From assembly GCF_900105315.1 (NCBI RefSeq), contig NZ_LT629766.1, positions 992,001-1,056,000 of the forward strand: 64,000 nucleotides of DNA, given 5' to 3'. Positions 27,301-33,932 of this stretch are shown here, piece after piece; position 1 is the first letter of the stretch; each line of letters begins with the position of its first letter. The stretch comes from Brevibacterium siliguriense. GTDB lineage: Bacteria > Actinomycetota > Actinomycetes > Actinomycetales > Brevibacteriaceae. The notes under the pieces are model-generated. The model was not told where the DNA came from. It was given only the letters and a program-made list of their open reading frames with translations, and ran no database searches. The position numbers and the translations under genes were made by a program.

Positions 27301-28102
27301 GGTCGCCGAAGACCTGTGGGGACGCCGGCGGCAGGTCGGCGTACCAGTCGTAGAACGACAGCATCGAGCCGCCGATGAGCTGGTGGAAGCGGGCACCGGA
27401 GGAGAAGGAGACCGGGCTCATGGCCGGAATGGGGGAGAAGCCGGTGGTGCGGTCGGGTCCGAGGTATTTCACGGTGTAGACGTAGGCGGCGGCGACGATC
27501 TCGACGGCTTCGGCCCACGTCGCGCGCACGAGTCCGCCCTTGCCGCGGACTGATTTGTAGCGGCGTGCCTTGACCGGGTCCTCGACGATGGACTTCCACG
27601 CCAGCACCGGGTCATGGCCGTTGGCGGCCTTGGCTTCGCGGAAGAGCCGCAGCAGTGCGCCGCGGACATAGGGGTACCGGACGCGGGTGGGGGAATAGGT
27701 GTACCAGGAGAACGAGGCTCCACGAGGGCAACCGCGCGGTTCGTATTCGGGCATGTCCGGGCCCGGGCTGGGATAGTCCGTGGCTTGGGACTCCCAGGTG
27801 ATGAGTCCGTCCTTGACGTAGACGTGCCAGGAGCACGAACCCGTGCAGTTGACCCCGTGGGTGGAGCGGACGACTTTGTCGTGTGACCACCGGTTGCGGT
27901 AGAAGGAGTCGCCCTGACGCCCGCCGGAGTAGTGGATCTCCCGCTTGTCCTCGCTCATCGTCGCCCGAGGGGTGAAGAACTTCCGACTGCCGATGAGCGT
28001 GTCCATGAGCGAGTTGTCGGTGCCCGGACGGCCGGCCTCCGGCGGCGAGGAATCGGTCGGCGTGTACTGGTTTCTGCCCCGCGCCGTATTCTCGGTGGTC
28101 AT
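24320..28102 (-). CDS. narG: Respiratory nitrate reductase, alpha (catalytic) subunit
   Basis: A 1260-residue subunit with Mo-bisMGD and one Fe-S cluster; it reduces nitrate to nitrite at the cytoplasmic face. The N-terminal HGVNCTGSC (82-90), with His as the first ligand, is the FS0 cluster signature of the NarG type. The segment SFYDWYADLPPASPQ carries the Asp expected to bind molybdenum. There is no twin-arginine signal, which fits the inward-facing NarG. The ATG overlaps the narK stop by 4 bases, so narK and narG are coupled. Confidence 0.97.
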   Translation of the reverse strand: MTTENTARGRNQYTPTDSSPPEAGRPGTDNSLMDTLIGSRKFFTPRATMSEDKREIHYSGGRQGDSFYRNRWSHDKVVRSTHGVNCTGSCSWHVYVKDGLITWESQATDYPSPGPDMPEYEPRGCPRGASFSWYTYSPTRVRYPYVRGALLRLFREAKAANGHDPVLAWKSIVEDPVKARRYKSVRGKGGLVRATWAEAVEIVAAAYVYTVKYLGPDRTTGFSPIPAMSPVSFSSGARFHQLIGGSMLSFYDWYADLPPASPQVFGDQTDVPESGDWWNSSYLMMWGSNVPLTRTPDAHWMAEARYHGQKVISIAPDYAENVKFADEWLAPATGTDGALAMAMGHVILKEFFVDTTTDYFDSYVRRYTDLPFLVELERDGDSYRPGRFVTATDLGPSVTSEADTEDADFKPALWDKATNSPAVPNGTLGHRFAADGEGKWNLDLEDIDPALSIAEATDGIRDAVEVTLPRFDTAAQGEIDEITRGVPVVRLGERIMTTVFDLMLAEYGVGRPGLPGTWAENYEDATSPNTPAWQEAITGVPWQAAARIGREFAANARDSKGRSMIIMGAGTNHWFHSDQTYRTFLTLTTLCGTQGVNGGGWAHYVGQEKIRPFTGWLHLANALDWVRPPRQMTQTTYWYMHTDQWRYDQFGADMLSARAGHGKFTGMSTADAVAQSARLGWQPYYPTFDDNPLDIAEAANQAGKNSAEHIVDELKAGRLRFAVEDPDAQNNYPRIWSMWRANTLGSSAKGDQYFLKHLLGVDNSVSAEETPENLRPRDVDWREDAPQGKIDLLLTLDFRMTTTTLHSDVVLPAATWYEKHDLSTTDMHPFVNTFNPAISTPWQSRNDWETWATIAEKFSELARTHLGTRTDVVAQPLQHDSPDALNTPHGRVKDWKFGECEPVPGKTMPKLVEVERDYTAIHDKYTSIGPLLESQGMNARGIRYDVDHHVERLRRLNGVASKGAGKGQPRLDTDRRAADYILGLSGTTNGLMATEGFTTLERRTGQKLADLSAEHEGKQVSFEDAKAAPVPVITSPEWSGSESGGRRYSPFTINVERLKPWHTLTGRYQFYVDHDWFMEMGDALPTFRPPLDMNALFGEPQIGDSDGTAIAVRYLTPHNKWAIHSMYQENFFMMSLGRGGQTIWMSVEDAEAVGIADNDWIEAINRNGVVAARAVVSHRMPKGTAFMHHAQERTVNVPLTETTGQRGGIHNSLTRIMIKPTHLVGGYGQLSFAFNYYGPTGNQRDEVTVIRRRSNQNVEY

Positions 28103-29442
28103 GACCGTGTCTCCTTGTCGTCGTCGCTGATACCCGAACCCGTCGGGTCGCTGTCGGTTCCGGCGCGCTCTGCGCTCGAGCCGGCACCGGGGGCTGCCGC
28201 GGCGGAATCATGATGGTCCACGGCTACGGTCGTCGGCGGGTTGGCGCCGATCCAGAGTGTGATCAGGAGCGCGATGACCGTGAAGCCGGCGAGCAGCAGC
28301 AGGCCCAGCGAGTAGTCATTGGTCGCCGACCACATCGCTCCCAGCAGCAGCGGCGGGACGAACCCGCCCAGTCCGCCCGCGGCACCGACGAATCCCGTGA
28401 TCGAGCCGACCCTTGCAGGATCCGAGCGCTGCGCAATGAGCGCGAAGGTCGCACCGGAGGCCAGTCCGAAGCCTGCCGACATCGCAATGAACTCTGAGGT
28501 GTAGACGATGAACTCCAGGGGGTGGAAGGACAGGGCGATGGCGCAGATGGCGACGAGTGAGTAGGCCACGCCGAGGGTCTTCACCGCTCCGAGGCGATCG
28601 GCGAGGATTCCGCCCAGCGGGCGGGTGATGACTGCGACGATGACGAAGCCGGCCATGCGCAGGGATGCATCGGCGGGTTCGAGGTCGTAGTCGTTGTTGA
28701 GGTAAGTCGGCAGGTAGACGGAGAAAGCGACATAGCCGCCGAATGCGAGTGCGTAGAGATAAGCAGCTTGCCAGGTCAGCTTGACCGACAGCGTCTGTCC
28801 CAGGGTGGTGAAGAGGCTCTGTCGCACAGGCTGCCAGTCCGGCGGATTGCGCATCATGGTGAAAGCCAGGAGCGCGTAGACGACGAGGACGACGGCTGCG
28901 ACCACGAAGGGCAGCTGCGGCCAGATGTTGTACAGGGGCACGGTGGTGAAGGCCGCGATCGCGGTACCGCCCATGCCCATGCCGTAGACGCCGATGGCTG
29001 AACCGCGGGACTCCTTGGGGAACCAGCGATTGACGTAGGGGACGCCGACGGCGAAGCTCGTGCCGGCGACGCCGAGGAAGAAGCCGCCGACGATGAGCGT
29101 GGCGTAGTTGTACTGGCCGATGAAACCGACGAAGAGCACCGGAATGACCGTGATGAAGGCGATGAACGACATCATGAGGCGGCCGCCGAGACGGTCGGTC
29201 AGTGCTCCGACGACAATTCGTCCCACTGAGCCGACGAGGACGGGCACGGCCACGAGCAGCGCCGAGTCGTCGGTGAGATTCTCTTCGACGAAGTGTGGTC
29301 CCAGCGGGCTGATGAGCGACCAAGCCCAGAACGTCACAGTGAAGCCGAGGGTAGCGAAGATCAGTGCTCTGGTCCGCTGCGCTTTCGTGGCCAAAGCAGG
29401 TGATCCGGCGGTCGATGGTTGATGCATCTCAGGCTGTGACAT
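28099..29442 (-). CDS. narK: Nitrate/nitrite transporter
   Basis: A 447-residue MFS transporter with 12 hydrophobic segments. The nitrate-porter signature GFFLGVAGTSFAVGVPYVNR (helix 4-5) followed by WFPKESRG is present, as is a second Gly-rich motif in helix 11 (ITGFVGAAGGLGGF). It probably brings nitrate in and/or exchanges it for nitrite. GAGGAGGGG lies before the ATG. As first gene of the operon it carries the regulated promoter; a 16-bp palindrome lies 61 bases upstream. The C-terminus is an Asp/Ser/Ala-rich tail. Confidence 0.95.
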   Translation of the reverse strand: MSQPEMHQPSTAGSPALATKAQRTRALIFATLGFTVTFWAWSLISPLGPHFVEENLTDDSALLVAVPVLVGSVGRIVVGALTDRLGGRLMMSFIAFITVIPVLFVGFIGQYNYATLIVGGFFLGVAGTSFAVGVPYVNRWFPKESRGSAIGVYGMGMGGTAIAAFTTVPLYNIWPQLPFVVAAVVLVVYALLAFTMMRNPPDWQPVRQSLFTTLGQTLSVKLTWQAAYLYALAFGGYVAFSVYLPTYLNNDYDLEPADASLRMAGFVIVAVITRPLGGILADRLGAVKTLGVAYSLVAICAIALSFHPLEFIVYTSEFIAMSAGFGLASGATFALIAQRSDPARVGSITGFVGAAGGLGGFVPPLLLGAMWSATNDYSLGLLLLAGFTVIALLITLWIGANPPTTVAVDHHDSAAAAPGAGSSAERAGTDSDPTGSGISDDDKETRS

Positions 29443-29502
29443 ATTCTGCCCCTCCTCGACGAATGTGCCGACTGCTTTCGATCTCAGCAGAGTTGAGCGG
29501 AA

Positions 29503-29518
29503 AGTGGAACAGTTTCCA
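29503..29518. promoter_or_regulatory. 16-bp palindrome upstream of narK
   Basis: GTGGAA-CAGT-TTCCAC is a perfect inverted repeat 61 bases before the narK ATG, in the narK/mobA divergent region. Its half-site recurs upstream of the putative Fe-S regulator at 20213-20233. It is a good candidate operator for the nar operon. Confidence 0.5.
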
Positions 29519-29591
29519 CCGTATTTAATCTTGAAGGCGCTCAGGAGGCGTCTTCACGGGGACTCACCTCGTCTCACGAGGGCGTGATGTG

Positions 29592-29609
29592 ATTTAGCGC
29601 ATATTTAGC
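29592..29609 (+). repeat. Tandem ATTTAGC repeat upstream of mobA
   Basis: ATTTAGC occurs at 29592-29598 and 29603-29609, one helical turn apart, in an AT-rich patch 42 bases before the mobA ATG. It could be a paired regulator site or part of the promoter. Confidence 0.35.
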
Positions 29610-29650
29610 TTGTTTATTCTATGAAAAGTAGAAATGCGTAAGATCGAGCC

Positions 29651-30565
29651 ATGTCGGTCACAGTGATGATTCTCAGTGGCGGTCGCTCCCGGCGGTTCGG
29701 GGGCGTTCACAAGCCAGGTGTCCGCCTCGGCGGGCAGACGGTGATCTCGCGCATCCTCGGCACCGTCCGGCAGGCCGTACCTGAAGCGGAGGTGTGGGTG
29801 GCCGGTGCCACTGTCGGGCTCACGGACGCCGAGGCGGAATCGGTCGGCAGCGTACGGGAGGAACCCGAGTTCTCGGGCCCCCTGGCTGGGATCGAAGCCG
29901 CTTCCCTGGCGATGGGTGACTCCGAGGTCACAGTGATCCTGGCCGGGGACATGCCGCTGGTGCAGCCGGACCATCTGCGGGCGCTCATCGTCGCGAGCCG
30001 GGAGTCCGGGCTGCCTGCTTCCGGCGTCGATGACCGCGGCAAGCTCCAGTTCCTCTGCGCCGCGTGGCCGACGGTGCTGCTGCGTCGACGCCTGGCCGAT
30101 ATCGGCCAGACGCAGGACAGGGCGGTCAAACTCCTCTTCAGCGGACTCGAGGTCGCTCGTGTCGACGTCGACCCCGCGGAGATCATCGACTTCGACACCC
30201 GTGAGGAGTATGAGCGCGTCGCTCGCAGAATCGAGGCCACTGACGCGGATACGGCGGGCGATCCTCGGGACTGGACTGCGGCGAGTGCCGACGCTCCAAG
30301 TGGCGCCAGAGCCGTACCGGAGCAGGTGCTGCGGATGCGGGACCTCGCAGCCGGCGAACTTCCGGGGGGAGAGCGGATGACAGATGCCGAGATCGCGGCC
30401 GTGCTCGAGTTCGCTTCGCGCGTCAAGCATTCGGACTCATCGCTCAGTCCGGTCGTCGCCGCGTTCCTCGCCGGAAGACTCCACGCTGCGACGAGGGAGG
30501 GCGGCGCCTCACTCGCGGAAGCGCTGGCTCAGGTGGAGGGGGCCCTCACTCGCTCTCGGGGCTGA
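29651..30565 (+). CDS. mobA: MobA-like molybdenum cofactor guanylyltransferase with a C-terminal DUF6457-like domain
   Basis: A 304-residue protein. The N-terminal nucleotidyltransferase domain (about 1-195) has MILSGGRSRRFGG with the following Lys (HKPG), EEPEFSGPLAGIEA and LAGDMPLVQPDHL, as in MobA, which adds GMP to molybdopterin to make the cofactor of NarG. After a linker, residues about 225-304 form a small helical domain resembling DUF6457 (MTDAEIAAVLEFASRV... VVAAFLAGRL). Divergence from narK supports the molybdenum role. The first Gly-rich loop is slightly unlike the classic LAGGxSxRMGxDK, so a different nucleotide-sugar-like product cannot be excluded. Confidence 0.82.
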   Translation: MSVTVMILSGGRSRRFGGVHKPGVRLGGQTVISRILGTVRQAVPEAEVWVAGATVGLTDAEAESVGSVREEPEFSGPLAGIEAASLAMGDSEVTVILAGDMPLVQPDHLRALIVASRESGLPASGVDDRGKLQFLCAAWPTVLLRRRLADIGQTQDRAVKLLFSGLEVARVDVDPAEIIDFDTREEYERVARRIEATDADTAGDPRDWTAASADAPSGARAVPEQVLRMRDLAAGELPGGERMTDAEIAAVLEFASRVKHSDSSLSPVVAAFLAGRLHAATREGGASLAEALAQVEGALTRSRG

Positions 30566-30860
30566 GCCCGAGCCCGTTTACCAAGCTGTCGACGAACTCC
30601 AGGCCCTGGCAGTCACGGCCTGCGCCGACCACCTGGTCGTCGCGGTCTGTCCCGTCGACGCGGCCAGCGAGGAAAGTGCCGAAAGGTCCGGAAGCTCGGG
30701 ACCCCGTCTCGTCGGACCAGCGGGCACTGGCAGCGAGCAGCTCAGAGACGAGTTCGACGGCGGACCGCGTATCCGCGAGCGGGACTCCCAGTGTGTGCGC
30801 GGCGGCCGAGAGTTCGTCTGCCATCGCCGCGATCCGCTCCGGTGAGTAATCTCTGGGCAT
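30546..30860 (-). CDS. Small DUF6457-like protein
   Basis: A 104-residue protein with the pattern ADELSAAAHTLGVPLADTRS, VELVSELLAASARW and GPFGTFLAGRVDG, resembling DUF6457 and the C-terminal domain of the adjacent MobA-like protein. Standalone DUF6457 proteins often lie beside molybdenum cofactor genes in actinobacteria, so a role in the same pathway is likely but undefined. AAGGAGG precedes ATG 30860; ATG 30878 is an alternative. It overlaps the 3' end of mobA by 20 bases on the opposite strand. Confidence 0.7.
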   Translation of the reverse strand: MPRDYSPERIAAMADELSAAAHTLGVPLADTRSAVELVSELLAASARWSDETGSRASGPFGTFLAGRVDGTDRDDQVVGAGRDCQGLEFVDSLVNGLGLSPESE

Positions 30861-31015
30861 CTCGTCCTCCTTGGTCACCGACCCTAGCGCAGGGGTGATG
30901 GCAGGTGCGCTGTTTCGGCCGTGAATGAATCCGACCCACCTCGGTGATGGTGCCGAAGCGGGTCGGAGTCGGCGGTCATCGGGATAGGCGGCGGCCGCCT
31001 CGGCGAGGAGATTCC

Positions 31016-31420
31016 TCAGTCATCGATCTGAGTCTGCTCGACGGCTTCGACGGCCTCCTCATGGGTCAGGCGGAAGGCGATTCCGACGTAGAAGACGATG
31101 ATCGAGAAGACCACGGTGACGACCTCGCCGACGATGAAGCCCATGAGATCGAGTCCGCCGCCGTAGTGGCCGATGAGACTGAGGATGACGAGGCCCGCCG
31201 TCCCGAGGAGCATCCACCAACCCGAACGCATCTTCAGATCCGGCAGGCGCGACTTGTCTTTGGCGAAGATGTGGTGGGCGATCATGACGATGTAGCCGAT
31301 GGCGACGGCGAGGTAGAGCTTCCAATTCGTCTCCCAGCCCGTCCAGTAGACGATGAGATTCGCGCAGACGAAGCCGATGATCGGCAGCACGTCACCGCCG
31401 GGCAGGCGGAACCGCGCGAT
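31016..31420 (-). pseudogene. C-terminal fragment of an APC-type amino acid permease
   Basis: An open frame of about 135 residues resembles only the last third of an APC-superfamily amino acid permease: FRLPGGDVLPIIGFVCANLI, four hydrophobic segments and a charged tail (THEEAVEAVEQTQ). The first eight or so helices are absent. The homology stops where the neighbouring GntR gene begins, near a GCCGCCTCGGCG motif. A deletion probably removed the 5' part. No start codon or ribosome-binding site supports expression of the fragment alone. Confidence 0.6.
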
Positions 31421-31467
31421 GCACGACCGGGGAGGTGAGCCGCCTCGGCGGGATGGGGAGCCAGACG

Positions 31468-32016
31468 ATGACACATGATCCAGCCCGCAGTGGTGCCATT
31501 GCGACTGAGCTGCGTTCGCGCATCATCGCCGGTCAGTTGCAGCCGGGTGCCCGCATCCGGCAGGAGGAGATCGCCGCCGAGTTCGGAGTCAGTCGGATCC
31601 CGATCCGCGAGGCCCTGCGCGCTCTGGCTGATGCCGGATTCGTCACCCTTGTTCCGTCGACGGGCGCTTGGGTGACCGAACTCAACCTCGAGGAATGCCG
31701 CGAGGTCTACCTCATGCGCGAACGTCTCGAACCTCTCCTGCTGGCTTTGGCGATGCCCGCGCACACCCCAGAATCGCTCACAGAGTTCGTCCACCTCGCC
31801 GAGGCGGTCGAGGCCGCAAGTGTGCCCGCTGAGTTCCTCGAATGCGATCGGGACTTCCACCGGGCCATCATGGCTGGGGCTGGTGAGGGGCGATTGAGTC
31901 AGACCGTCGACCACCTGTGGAACCTCAGCCACTACTATCGACGCCGACTGGCCGCCCATATCCGCCACCCCCGCATGCTCGTCGAGTCCGCACCGCAGCT
32001 GTTCGAGCGAGATTGA
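31468..32016 (+). CDS. GntR-family (FadR/FCD type) regulator, C-terminally short
   Basis: A 182-residue regulator. The winged helix (about 8-75) includes RIRQEEIAAEFGVSRIPIREALRAL, a strong GntR signature, and the FCD domain follows with LECDRDFHRAIM (metal/ligand Asp and His). The protein ends at QLFERD, where FCD domains normally continue for another 30-40 residues with an EHRAI-type His, so the effector domain looks truncated. GGGGAG lies before ATG 31468; ATG 31453 lacks a signal. It stands head-to-head with the permease fragment, and both may be remnants of one catabolic locus. Confidence 0.7.
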   Translation: MTHDPARSGAIATELRSRIIAGQLQPGARIRQEEIAAEFGVSRIPIREALRALADAGFVTLVPSTGAWVTELNLEECREVYLMRERLEPLLLALAMPAHTPESLTEFVHLAEAVEAASVPAEFLECDRDFHRAIMAGAGEGRLSQTVDHLWNLSHYYRRRLAAHIRHPRMLVESAPQLFERD

Positions 32017-32025
32017 AAGAGTTCG

Positions 32026-32044
32026 GGCGCGGTTCAGCCGCGCC
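32026..32044. terminator. Short hairpin between GntR and rpmJ
   Basis: GGCGCGG (32026-32032) pairs with CCGCGCC (32038-32044) across a five-base loop, between the convergent GntR and rpmJ genes. No T-tract follows. Confidence 0.5.
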
Positions 32045-32059
32045 GAGCGCGGTTGTGCC

Positions 32060-32182
32060 TCAGCCCTGGCGGGCCTTGAAGCGAGGATTCTTCTTGTTGA
32101 TGACATAGACGCGACCGCGGCGGCGAACCACCTGCGAACCCGGCTGGGACTTCAGCGACCGCAGAGAACGACGAACTTTCAT
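32060..32182 (-). CDS. rpmJ: 50S ribosomal protein L36, zinc-independent paralogue
   Basis: Forty residues: [15 protein letters not shown] at the start, [18 protein letters not shown] in the middle and KARQG at the end, a complete L36. The zinc-ribbon cysteines of the standard form (CxxC...C...H) are absent, so this is the C-minus paralogue made when zinc is scarce. AAGGAG lies eight bases before the ATG. Upstream is a TAATG-N11-CATTA box shared with the zur/cobW region, which fits Zur control. Replacing the zinc form would release zinc for other uses. Confidence 0.93.
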   Translation of the reverse strand: MKVRRSLRSLKSQPGSQVVRRRGRVYVINKKNPRFKARQG

Positions 32183-32195
32183 GAGCATGACTCCT

Positions 32196-32227
32196 TAATG
32201 CGAATGAGTATCATTAGTATTAATACT
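32196..32227. promoter_or_regulatory. Candidate Zur operator (rpmJ / COG0523-like divergent promoter)
   Basis: TAATG-N11-CATTA (32196-32216) contains the perfect inner palindrome AATGA-gta-TCATT (32203-32215). It is followed directly by a second perfect palindrome, AGTATTAATACT (32216-32227). Both lie between the start codons of rpmJ and the CobW-like gene. The outer 21-base pattern recurs at 33821-33841 between zur and cobW. Confidence 0.65.
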
Positions 32228-32251
32228 ATGTTCTCGATCGAAGGGAAGCGA

Positions 32252-33262
32252 ATGCGAGGATCAACGGAGCGCGGCCGGGAATCCGTCTTCGACGGAATCG
32301 AAGCGATCGCCGTCGTCGGACTGTGCGCAGCCGAGCGCAGACATTATGCGATGCGTCTGGCCAGGGACCGCAGTTATGTGTTCGTGCCCGCGGAGCAGAC
32401 CGCGCAGGGAATCGAAGCGATCGACCGCCTCGTCGATCTGGTCGGTATGACTTCCGGTGTGCACGGATTCGTTCTCGAGCACGGGGAGGGCGCAGACTGC
32501 GCAGAGATCATCGGAGCCCTGAGCGCACCCGACACACGGGCTGTGCTCACCGACCTCGTGTGCGTGCTCGATCTTGCGTGCCTGCACAGCGATCTCGACT
32601 CGGAAGAGCGCGCCGGAGTTCTCGTCTCACAGATCGAATTCGCGTCGACCTTAGCCTTGGTGACACCCGACCCTGCCAATTCGGTTGGGAGGGAGGAGGC
32701 CATCGGGTTGATCGCGCACCTGGCGCCCGAGGCGAGTCTGTTCCTTCGGTGCGAAGGCGCGGTGCATGAGCCTGTGTGCTGGCAGTTCGGACACCGACCT
32801 CCTGATGCGGGGTGGATGGCGATCCTCAACTCGGAGTTCCGGCCCCCGGCTCGAGCCGGAGGTGTCCGTGCCTGCCGTTTCGAGCAGGCCCGCCCCTTTC
32901 ACCCGCAACGACTCCAGGCAGTGCTGAGTGCGGCAATCGGCGAAGGCTGCTGGGGTCGGATTGTTCGTTCTGCCGGTTTCGCGAAGCTGGCCTCCCGCCC
33001 CTATGCGACCGCGCACTGGGATCAGGCGGGCACTCTGCTCACGCTCTCACCGTTGAGCGTCGAGCCGCTTCCCGGTGGTGGACCGGAACTCCTGGCGCTC
33101 GGTCAGGATCTCGCATTCATCGGCTTCGACCTCGACGAAGCGGGGCTGTGCGAGGCTCTCGACTGGGCCGTCCTCACTGATGCTGAACTATTAGCGGGTC
33201 CGATGGCCTGGCTGGAGTATCACGACGAGTTCCCCGCATGGGACTCCGCCCATCGAGGCTGA
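32252..33262 (+). CDS. COG0523/CobW-like protein with degenerate P-loop
   Basis: A 336-residue protein. The C-terminal third (FHPQRLQAVLSAAIGEGCWGRI... GQDLAFIGFDLDEAGLCEALD, then LLTDAEL-like LTDAELLAGP) matches the CobW C-terminal domain of COG0523 metal-handling GTPases. The N-terminal half follows the family's layout, but the Walker A lysine loop is missing where it should be (AVVGLCAAERRHYAMRLA), and no CxCC metal motif is seen. It may not hydrolyse GTP. Divergence from the zinc-free L36 gene across a likely Zur box suggests a role in zinc allocation. AAGGGAAG precedes ATG 32252; upstream in-frame ATGs lie inside the operator. Confidence 0.75.
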   Translation: MRGSTERGRESVFDGIEAIAVVGLCAAERRHYAMRLARDRSYVFVPAEQTAQGIEAIDRLVDLVGMTSGVHGFVLEHGEGADCAEIIGALSAPDTRAVLTDLVCVLDLACLHSDLDSEERAGVLVSQIEFASTLALVTPDPANSVGREEAIGLIAHLAPEASLFLRCEGAVHEPVCWQFGHRPPDAGWMAILNSEFRPPARAGGVRACRFEQARPFHPQRLQAVLSAAIGEGCWGRIVRSAGFAKLASRPYATAHWDQAGTLLTLSPLSVEPLPGGGPELLALGQDLAFIGFDLDEAGLCEALDWAVLTDAELLAGPMAWLEYHDEFPAWDSAHRG

Positions 33263-33335
33263 CGCTCAGGCGAATCGGTGGTGCGGCACCGAGTCCGAGA
33301 CTCTCAGGCTCTCAGCCGGCCGGCTGCTCTGGCAC

Positions 33336-33737
33336 TCAGGCGGACGCCCGGCAGTCGGCGCACAGGCCGAAGATCTCGAAGACGTGGTGCGTGATCTCGA
33401 ATCCGTTCGAGGCCGCGATCTGACGCATCCAATCCTCACTCGGCGGGTCGATCTCAACGGCGGTGCCGCAGTGCTCGCAGACGAGGTGATGGTGGTGTTC
33501 GGTCTGCGCACAGGCGCGGAAGAGCTGTGTCTCGGCGATGGTGATCGTATCGGCGTCGCCGCTGCGTGCGAGAGAATTGAGTTGTCGGTAGACGGTGGCC
33601 AGGCCGACGCTTGCACCTTCGTCTTCGAGGCGGCGGTGGAGCTGTTTGGCGGAGACGAAGCGAGTCTCGGTATCCAAGGCAGCGCGGATGAGGGCCTTCT
33701 GCGCGGTGCTTCGCGTCTTCTTCTGCGGAGCTGCCAT
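33336..33737 (-). CDS. zur: Fur-family regulator, probably Zur
   Basis: A 133-residue metalloregulator. The winged helix includes SAKQLHRRLEDEGASVGLATVYRQL; the metal-binding features are HHHH (81-84), C87-x2-C90, HH (117-118) and C126-x2-C129. The two CxxC pairs form the structural zinc site of Fur proteins. Zur rather than Fur is inferred from the neighbours: cysteine-free L36 and two COG0523 proteins, a typical zinc-starvation set. A likely autoregulatory site lies upstream at 33821-33841. The start is taken at MAAPQKK; a much longer in-frame ORF crosses the cobW gene and is not coding. Confidence 0.85.
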   Translation of the reverse strand: MAAPQKKTRSTAQKALIRAALDTETRFVSAKQLHRRLEDEGASVGLATVYRQLNSLARSGDADTITIAETQLFRACAQTEHHHHLVCEHCGTAVEIDPPSEDWMRQIAASNGFEITHHVFEIFGLCADCRASA

Positions 33738-33788
33738 GAGGAGCCCTCCCTTGTCGTCCCAGTCGAACTTGTCGTCCCTGTCGCAGGT

Positions 33789-33841
33789 GCATATGCATGA
33801 ACGCGCATATGCGAGAGAAATAATGAAACACGTTACCATTA
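33789..33841. promoter_or_regulatory. Candidate Zur operator region between zur and cobW
   Basis: TAATG-AAACACGTTAC-CATTA (33821-33841) has the same 21-base outer form as the box at 32196-32216. Next to it, the self-palindrome GCATATGC occurs twice (33789-33796 and 33805-33812), 16 bases apart. The region lies between the divergent zur and COG0523 genes. Confidence 0.6.
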
Positions 33842-33932
33842 ACGGGCGGTTCTCCCCATAACTGCGATCGACCCCGTGCAGAAAATGGGGCCCCGCCGTC
33901 GAATCGCCGAGCACGAACACCGAGGAGGCACC

